Below are positions 56,180 through 64,000 of a stretch of 64,000 bases of DNA, piece after piece. Made by a program: the position numbers and the translations under genes. This DNA comes from Membranipora membranacea (Eukaryota; Bryozoa; Gymnolaemata; Cheilostomatida; Membraniporidae). Position 1 is the stretch's first letter. Every line of letters begins with the position of its first letter. The stretch is taken from the NCBI GenBank assembly GCA_914767715.1, contig OU612069.1, positions 6,944,001-7,008,000 on the forward strand. The letters run 5' to 3'. Under the pieces are notes generated by a model. It did no database searches. It was not told the origin of the DNA and saw nothing but the letters and a program-made list of their open reading frames with translations.

Positions 56180-57690
56180 TTGGGGTTTGCTTCTCCTGAG
56201 GCTTCTCCTCCTGAGGCTTCTTCTCAGGGTCATTATCATGCAACATGGGCTGTCAAACATGAGTAGTAATAACGCGCTAGTTTGTAACCTGCTCTGAAAT
56301 TGTATGATTCGATCAATCAGATCCTTTTTGAGAATTGCTGTAGGGAGGCCTATGGACCTTTAATCTACAACTCTAACCTGCACCAAACCGGCATGCGAAA
56401 AATGCGCACAGGCCATCGTAACAGGAACTACAAGGATCAATGAACGAGAGTACAGCGACCCACAACACACCGGAAGTATGAACCAATAGATTGACAAAGT
56501 ATGACAAGAATCGCATCAGCAACCATGCACACAACAGCCCAAAAATCTGCACTATTAACTGTGAATGTGTGGATAAAGTAGAAAAATAACCTTATCCTAA
56601 AAAATCACAGATGGCACGCACCTGAGTATAGTGTGAGAATATAAACATTAGATCAGAGCTTCCGAGCAGCAGTTCATTTGATAATAATCCAAGGTTCTAT
56701 CTATTGGCGCTGTCAGTTTTCTTGATTCTGCAACAGATTAGAGGGAGAGTGCTGCAGAGGGGTTACTGCAGCTGTCTACTGGTGATGATGTAGTCAACAG
56801 CAACCGGAGTGTTGTTGTGATCAAGGAGATATGAGGGCGGGTTTCCTTGATCTGAACTCCGATAGTGACGTGGAGTATACGGCGTTTGCTGGATAGGTGC
56901 TGGTAACACGCTGGTGGAGGCTGGCAAGAGGATTTAGTTACGTGATCATATCCTGCATCATGTAGAAATGATGCGAGTTGAGTTGCCGAGAGATTATTGG
57001 TGTGACGAGTTGACATGTTGTATACATGTGGAGTTGACAGTGATGACAGATGTCAAGCTAAAGTTTCTCTGTACTGGCGATCGGTGGGTGGATTAAACGG
57101 AATAGTGGTTATCTCAAGTTCACAGATAATTATTTGTATCGATTTAGTTAAACTGAAATTAAAAGCAAATAAAACCAGGTGCTGAAAAGGTGAAAACTGT
57201 TGTACCTCAATTCGCGGTCATTAAATTAATGCTAATTCTAAAAGTTGGAGAAAACACTCAAATCAATTATCACAAATGTTAAACCTTATCAATTTTGTTT
57301 ACTAATAGATTTACCACTAACGCAAGAAAAATATCACAATCATTATTATCTAAACAAACTAATCCTACATAAATGATAATATAAATTATATTTACCTTTT
57401 TGACTCCCTCTGTTTGTTTAAGAAAAACCTTTGCCCAGTAAAATAAAATATTAATTATGAACACCAAATAGAACGGTGGAGCATAAGTACTTTAGTGAAA
57501 TGGTATGACACAACACTCCTATGGGCAAGTGATTTATCCACACAGACACAGCAAGACAGTGCAGCTAATTGTCTAGTCTTGTAATAGTCTGACACAACTT
57601 AGGCCACACAATGACAATACAATTAGCGAACACTCCCAGTGAATGGCGGGGGGGGGGGGGGGGTACAATGCAGCGCACCGCATTTACACT
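56180..57690. other. BEL/Pao 5' leader or LTR region, unresolved
   Basis: No recognisable gene. One minus-strand open frame of 92 codons (56738-57016) has no visible domain. A 5' LTR and primer-binding site should lie here, but I could not identify either. A G16 tract occurs at 57648-57663, next to the point where array sequence resumes (cagattataaacatatctcc). Confidence 0.4.
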
Positions 57691-57737
57691 CAGATTATAA
57701 ACATATCTCCCTAATTCATTTCAAATGTTGTTTATTT

Positions 57738-58375
57738 TGATAACTAGGGTTGCTCAGGTTAGGGCTTCCCAATTAGGGGGGAACATCTAACTTTCTGATG
57801 TGATCCTGTCATAGTTGACTGTCCTGTGCAGCGCAGGGTCACACCAAATAGACTCTTGGGTTCGAGAGATAAAGCTTTTTGGTTTGAGAGAGGTGCTGTA
57901 AGCCCCCCTCCTCCTCCTCCTCCTCCAACGGCCTAGAGAACACTGTAAGACCTTACAAATTAATAAATTGACTGGGTGTCGGAGGCGTGTTTTAGGTGAA
58001 ATTATCAAAGGGATAAAACGATCAGCAATTAAATGGGCGAGCATGAGCTGCCACCACAAAAGTGATAACTGAAAAAAAAAGAATAACTCATCATTTTACA
58101 TTACAGTTGTCGGCCAAGATGAGTTCATGTATGCAACAAAATCAAGTCGAGTTAATTTTTTATTTAATTTGTAGAGAAAGCATCTGTAGGGCAACTTGGT
58201 ACCAGTTGGCCCTGTTGCAAGTAACAAACTCACAATTTGGTACTCAGTTAGTCGTTGGCTTACTTTCACTGCAAAGTGATCTTGTGAACTTTTGCATGAA
58301 TGATTTTCACATGTTAATTTCTTGACAACCAGTGATTCCATTTTAATTCTGTTTTCATTCTCTTAATTTGATAAA
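57738..58375. repeat. Block B' and block E
   Basis: B' spans 57738-58085 (CTC-rich instead of a pure C tract, 57905-57925) and E spans 58090-58375. An 81-codon minus-strand frame and an 87-codon plus-strand frame cover E here, but neither is open in the copies at 7745 and 34690. Confidence 0.55.
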
Positions 58376-59095
58376 TATTTATTAAACATGATCTTACTCC
58401 TATTCTGAAGTTTCCAGTATGTATAAGTTATGTTAATCATAGAATTAATAATAATTCTACAGCCATCAGTTTTTATAATGCTGCTTTCCATGACCAGATA
58501 AATAGTCACAACTAAAAACCAATAATAAATAAATAATCATAGCACAAGTTTCTGTTGTTAGTTGTGGTAATGTAAATAACTAGACACAACAATTGTACAT
58601 GAATAGTGTAGTGGCTAATAAAATGGGGGGGGGGGGGGGGAGCATCGCATTGATTAAAAGGTTACTGTTGCAATAAACCTTGTTGAACTCTATTTTTTTG
58701 TTGCGGCAGTTGTGTCAGAATTTACACATTACTAACCAATTATCTTCCGAATTATATCTTTGTGTCATAATAATTAAACTGAAGCTAAATCAAACGTCCT
58801 TCAATTATTATTAGCACGCCAAGGATTTTGTGCTTCATATAATGATCAGTTATGCCTTAATGATCGGCTTCTTTGTGCTACACTTTTGCATTGCATTGTA
58901 CGGCAGATTAGTTAAGATAGTACAATAAGTTACATTTTTGCTAGCTCATCAGACCAAGGCTAAATAAATTAAACAATTCTGAGTAAGCCATGGAATAACA
59001 CAAGCATGCTTTCAGAGCATGCACAGTTTATAAACCCTTAATTTGCACATGTGCCGTCCATAAATACAGGGCCTATAAGGTTGATACAGATAGGA
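58375..59095. other. Non-repeated stretch with a G16 tract
   Basis: I find no copy of this stretch elsewhere in the window and no open frame of note. It contains G16 at 58625-58640 and is otherwise AT-rich. It may be a remnant of another insertion. Confidence 0.4.
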
Positions 59096-60860
59096 TAGGA
59101 TACAGAACAGTAATCACAATGTTCAGATTCAGTTATAGCAAAATCTTTGGTTCTAAGTATTAGTCAAAGATTATTTTTGACATGATGATACATCACTGTT
59201 AAATGCGAGAAAACAGCTTATAATTAGCACTTTAATGATGTTATGATCATGCTATCAACAAGTTCTCGATGTTAACAATGTTATAGCATCACAGTTCTTC
59301 TATCACTACAGCATTATTTTATGATCATCCCATGAAGTTTGTTTTATAATGCTGTGACAACCACCTCATAGTCACCGATGATTTTCAAAATGAAAAACAT
59401 TGTGGTAATGTTTTTTCATAAACTGTCACAGCGTACAGTGCTTTCTCTTCTCATAATGGTGACACTTCTCATTCCAATAATATGAGAACATTAGACTGTC
59501 CTCTCAACCAATATAATCAGTGTAATGGGATATGTTTTCTGCTGCCGCAATGTTTCTATACCACCTTGGAAATATTGTTTTGGAAGATGTATAAACAATA
59601 TACTGGAACAATGTTCAGCAAGACACCAGCAAGTGATGTGGTTTCTTAATACTCTTCAAAGTAATGCTGCATACAGATTTGAATTGCTATTTTACCGAAT
59701 TGAAATTAGGTATGATATAATATTATGTATCGTTTAAACTATCTGAAATATTACAACACCGGTGCCAATTCTCAAAGACTGATCTATAAATAGTATAGGG
59801 AAAGTAATAATCCTTGAGGGTGCAAAGCAGCACTTTTCAATGGTGCTCTATGCTCCTCATGTTGGGTTTGTAGTTTATCGGCATTTCAGTACATAGCCCA
59901 ATGGAGCTTTTCCAAGCTGACATGAAATATCTACTTTGCTTATCTTTCTATGGGACGGAATACATCTTGCCTATCCTAAATCTACTGGACAGTAACCTTT
60001 TCAAACTTTCTTAAGTATATAGGGCAAACTTTATACAAAATAACTATCGGATATTGAATCAATGACCTTACATCTTGATCGCTCTATTGAGTTGTCTTCT
60101 TCCATTAACATGAGGGGCGATACTCATTAATCCAATAAGACACATGTATATAATACAAACATATATCATTGTTATTATTATTTAAATTTTCATGATTATT
60201 ATTATCATTTTATTATGTTGGAGCAACCTTTCCTAGTATGAGGGAAGTTATCAATAAGGCATAATATTAATTCAATTAATTATATCTCTTTTTGACAATT
60301 AGCAAGAAAATCGACCAGAACAAAAATGCAGTATGATGAGACTATATTTAGCAAATTAATCAGTCCTCATGTAATTATAAATCAACTCTGTACCAATTTA
60401 AAATAAAAATAATTTGAACATTAAGTCAATAAGAGAAGTTTTTTTGTAGTGATAATCTGAGACTTTCAACTCTATCAAGTAATATTATGTTAAGAGTTAC
60501 GATGCTACGGGTGTATTATCCTGTAAAAATAACTTAATGTAGCCGTTTACCATTGAATAAGAAAGCTTTGTTACTGAAAAATAGAGCGAAATGACGCTGT
60601 TTTTATGATTATGTGGCCTATCAAACTTAAAATTTCCTCAGGTCAATGATCTTTCAATTACTAATTTTACTAATATTATTAATAGATCACCATAATTCAT
60701 TTTCCATGTTGATCATTGTGACTATCAGGGCTGCTCAGATTAGGGCTCCCTAAACAGGGGGGACTTCTAGCTTTTGAATGTGAACCCGCCATTATTGACT
60801 ATCCTGTGAAGCGCAATGTCATATCAATTAATCTCAGGTTTGGGAGAAGCGCTGGAAAAT
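59095..60860. repeat. Spacer, G4, G6, microsatellite, K and B upstream of LRR exon 6
   Basis: The order is spacer (59095-59385), G4 (59390-59600, frameshifted by a lost base near 59417), G6 (59880-60065), ATT-rich microsatellite (60165-60215), K (60300-60725) and B (60727-60860). Closely parallels 21400-23000. Confidence 0.55.
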
Positions 60861-61020
60861 TCATACAGATATCTATCTGATAGTTACAACTTACATGGGT
60901 AATTGATCAATCTAAAACTCTCCCCTATTAATAGAATGCGTTTGCTCAATTGTCTTTGCTCCATCAACTGACAAGCAGTATTGCAAGGTATTTTAACATT
61001 CTGTTATTTATCCACCACAG

Positions 61021-61161
61021 CATCTGCACACTGCCAGGACTGGAATCGTTAGAGGTTAGTGACAATATACGCCTACAGAAACTACCTGCAAGATTGGGGG
61101 AAATTCAATCATTGAGGAGTATAGATGCGAGTAACTGTGGCTTAACTGGCCTTCCGGAGAG
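61021..61161 (+). CDS. LRR exon 6 (two leucine-rich repeats)
   Basis: 141 bp, acceptor ccaccacag, donor AG/GTGAGT, phase 2 on both sides. It encodes ICTLPGLESLEVSDN, LQKLPARLGEIQSL and IDASNCGLTGLPER, two complete LRRs. Against exon 4 it differs by D to E, K to I, G to R, R to P, D to N and one silent change. All structural positions are kept. Confidence 0.75.
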
Positions 61162-61676
61162 GTGAGTCAGATGCTTGCAACAGTAGTATATCAGACTTTT
61201 TGTACAATTAGTTTTTTCTCTCTGAGTATGGTGATTTCTCTTAAAGTATATTATATTTTCATCCAAAATTACTCGTAAATATTAAAATCTGTCAGAATGT
61301 TTGAGGACAACATGCTCTGAAAAATTAGTTAGAGAAAATAAACTCAAAATCAAAATAGGAGACTGTCATAACATCTGTCTTTGATGCATTGAGTATCAAT
61401 GCATGAAAATTATTCCAGTCAGAAGCTAAGGCTAGTGATTATTCCACATTTTTTATGGATGGAGTGAAAAGTCACTATGGATTGATGAATTAAATCGCAT
61501 AGCATGCATTACTAGAAAACAAGTTTAATTAATCATTTATATTTACATATTAAGTCTATATTTTTTGTAAGCAATTATAGATTGAGTTTCACATCTGAAT
61601 CACGTAACTTGCATCACTAGAAATACCTATGAATATCTGAAACAAACATGTGAGTCAGATGCTTGCAACAGTAGTA
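61162..61676 (-). mobile_element. Antisense LINE fragment with target duplication
   Basis: Donor-site repeats at 61162-61188 and 61650-61676, both complete. About 50 bp of LINE (aagtttgctatgactgggtt onward) is missing near 61250 compared with the other units. Confidence 0.65.
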
Positions 61677-61899
61677 CCTCTGATTATCCGAGATGCGCTT
61701 CCCTACAGCGGCGCTAAAAGAGGTCAGGAAAACATTGGTCTGACCCCATTACAATAACTTTCCTTTGAGGAAAATTTAAAATTGGGAACTTAAGTGCAAA
61801 TAATTTAGTTGTCGCATCATCGATTTAATTAGGCGTAAGGAAATTGAAAGCACATACTTATGCAATTATATTACGATCAACTATTAACAGTTTAACAAT

Positions 61900-64000
61900 A
61901 TTAGCAATATTTATCATGCACACAATTCAAAATTGATCATCTATTAAGTTTCATTGATCGACTCTGAATTGGAGCTCTCATGTAAAGAGAATCGACATAA
62001 CTGGACATTTTATAATTAACATTGCCTTCTCTTTTTGTCATTTTTATGCATTTAGTATTCAAATAATCTCAACAGTATCACAACTTGCCCTCCTTATTCA
62101 GGATTGCTAGACAGGCTACAGTATTTTGTTCTCGAATGATGATGTCAAGAGAAAATAAGTGATTGACCAAATCAAAGAATTGTTTCTAAAAGACTGGTTC
62201 AATATATTGTGATCTGGTTCGATTGACGTTGCATTCGCAATGTGTGAAACTTAAATCAATGGTTGCAAAAAGAAGTGAGCTTCACAAATGTTGACTAGAG
62301 ATGGAGGAATGTTTAAACTGATCAGTCCTATGACATATCAATGGGAGTATCTGCTGTTATTGTCAATCACTCCTCTATTATTCTCTAAATAAGTGTGACA
62401 CCAGAAGTACATCTAAGTGTCATATAGTTAATATGAGGATGCAATGATCGGTTTTTTAAATTTCAGTTTTTGGCATGAACCATACTTTTTTGTCTATCCG
62501 TCCAGCTAAAAACTGTCCATCCATTAAAACAAATTGCCCGTCAGCCCACACCCGTCCAGTACAGGTTGTCTCGCCAACAGTGTCCAACAGATGGGCACAG
62601 GATGCATGGACACAGGTGGATAGTTTGGAATTCCATCAGCTGCAGTGCGTGAGTGATCAAATACAAAAATATGTACCTGCTGAAGGTTTCAATACAGTTC
62701 TATTTTTCATTGAAAGATGCACTATCAGATACGAGGCTACACTTTCTCGATTATACGAGCTAAAGGAGTTAATTTCTCAAAAGTATATACCATATAAAAA
62801 AAGAAATTGAATATTGTCACAGTTTGTACCACCTTATTAGGTTTGTTGATTGTCAGACAAGCTGGCAGGCAGGCTCATAATCTATGTAACTGAAAATCAT
62901 TGCATTTAATATGTAACCGTTGGCTCAAATAAACGATGAAAATCACGATAATTAAAAATAATAATAAATATGGATATAGTTTTGGGCAGCACATATCAAG
63001 TTTACACCACTATCTGTATCACAAGTCTACACCCACATGTTGCTGGAATAGGAATTGTGTTCTTAAAAATTCCAAGGATCTAATAATGCTGTTAAAAGTG
63101 GTATTATAATTCTTGTCATGCAGACTTAAATAAGGGAACGGGACATTTTCTAACCGAAAGCTGTGCTTTACTCTAATAACCATAGCACAATAATATCGTT
63201 TTCAATATCAGTTCAGGAAAATATTTGTCTTGACAACCACTCCACATCTCCAACTGGAAAATTCTGTATTTATAAGAACAACTAAGTAAATCCATAATTT
63301 GGTAATTAAAATAATAACAAATATCTTTGGCAAGAAATATTTTTTGATTGAAAATCTCAATAGGCCTACATAGCGATATACCCCCTAGGTATGACTTGGC
63401 CAGCAGTCATCAAACCATTAGAGTTTCAGGTTGATATTCACAGCCTTTTGCCGTTGTTTGTTGGTGCAAGAAAAGTTGGTACTGTTCTGTATGGCAATGT
63501 AAGCCAGCTTGATTTTGCTTGATGTGCCAAACCAATTACATCATCCCTTTCAGGTAAAGATTAAAATAATCTGGGATTTCCAATACCATCTAGTTATATT
63601 AAGTTGAAAAGTACGATGCAAAGAGTGTATTATCCCTTAGTAATAATTAAAATGTAGCATATTACTATCAAATACGAGTGCCAAATAAAATAAACACCAA
63701 ATAAACTCGTTTGAGAGATAAAGCTCCTTGGTTTGAGAGAGGCGCTGTAAGCCACCCCTCCCACCCCTCCTTCCCCAACGTAGTTTTGGGCAGAGCCCCT
63801 TCCCCAAAGCCTAGATAACAATGTAAGACCTTACAAATTAATAAATTAACTTGATTGTCAAATTATCAAAGGAATAATACAATCAACAATTAAATTGGCG
63901 GGCATGAGCTGATAACTGAAAATAAAGAATAACTTATCATTTTACAATACAGTTGTCGGCCAATATGAGGTCATGCCTGAAACAAGATTAAGTTGAGTTA
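61900..64000. repeat. Blocks A-C, D, B' and start of E
   Basis: A-C spans 61900-62700, D 62820-63690, B' 63690-63920 and E from 63945 to the window end. The order is the same as at 2142-4600, so the array probably continues past the window. Confidence 0.6.

Larger units (their letters stand above)
51690..57690 (-). mobile_element. BEL/Pao LTR retrotransposon, internally deleted
   Basis: The minus strand encodes gag-like sequence, a zinc-knuckle-like Cys/His cluster, an aspartic protease remnant, reverse transcriptase, RNase H and the end of an integrase region, in the BEL/Pao order. Boundaries are set by where array sequence stops (51690) and resumes (57690, block D/B'). I could not find a matching pair of LTRs, and the left end stops inside the last coding domain. 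The element is therefore truncated at least at its 3' side. Its composition and codon use are less AT-rich than the neighbouring sequence. Confidence 0.9.

Noticed and set aside
8332-61161. Assembly artefact explaining the repeated units
   Set aside because: Copies differ by many substitutions, private insertions and deletions, and have different module order. Collapsed or duplicated reads would give near-identical copies.
1-64000. tRNA, rRNA or bacterial-type promoter and terminator features
   Set aside because: I looked for tRNA-like cloverleaf boxes and conserved rRNA stretches by eye and found none. The sequence is eukaryotic repeat-rich DNA, so prokaryotic signals are not meaningful here.

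Overview
The window looks like AT-rich nuclear DNA of a metazoan, probably a marine invertebrate. It has eukaryotic splice signals, a BEL/Pao retrotransposon, non-LTR retrotransposons of at least three kinds, microsatellites, a minisatellite, and many copies of the motif taggcctac, which I associate with echinoderm, hemichordate and other invertebrate DNA. The species cannot be fixed from this. There is no operon structure, no tRNA or rRNA gene that I could recognise, and no complete intact gene.

The layout is one long imperfect tandem array. A unit of roughly 9.5-12 kb repeats about six times. Each unit carries one short plus-strand exon, normally 141 bp, encoding two leucine-rich repeats (LRRs). 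The exons are at 8332-8472, 18186-18326, 30200-30307 (33 bp shorter, in frame), 39650-39790, 50043-50103 (only the 3' part survives) and 61021-61161. The five with an acceptor have an AG in front and GTGAGT behind, contain no stop, and have the same phase on both sides. Splicing any of them together would therefore give one continuous LRR protein. The copies keep the scaffold leucines and differ mainly at the variable positions. This is the main biological content: exons of a probably much larger LRR gene, expanded by segmental duplication, with its first and last exons outside the window.

Between the LRR exons the same modules recur in different combinations. I call them blocks A-C, D, B/B', E and K, plus several decayed coding-like segments: G1 (minus, membrane-protein-like), G2 (minus), G3 (plus, an inverted paralogue of G2), G4 (minus), G5 and G6 (plus). 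The units differ by deletions and insertions, so module order is only partly shared.

Mobile elements break the array. They are a 5'-truncated APE-type LINE at 1-2145; an antisense LINE fragment beside every LRR exon, flanked in three units by a 27-bp duplication of the exon's own donor site; an RLE-type (R2-superfamily) LINE at 31995-33848; a LINE 3' fragment at 40409-41052; and a large BEL/Pao element at about 51690-57690 whose integrase core is deleted. A 113-bp minisatellite followed by a 17-bp GC-rich repeat lies at 42943-43737. All of these elements are frameshifted, truncated or missing key residues, so none looks autonomous.
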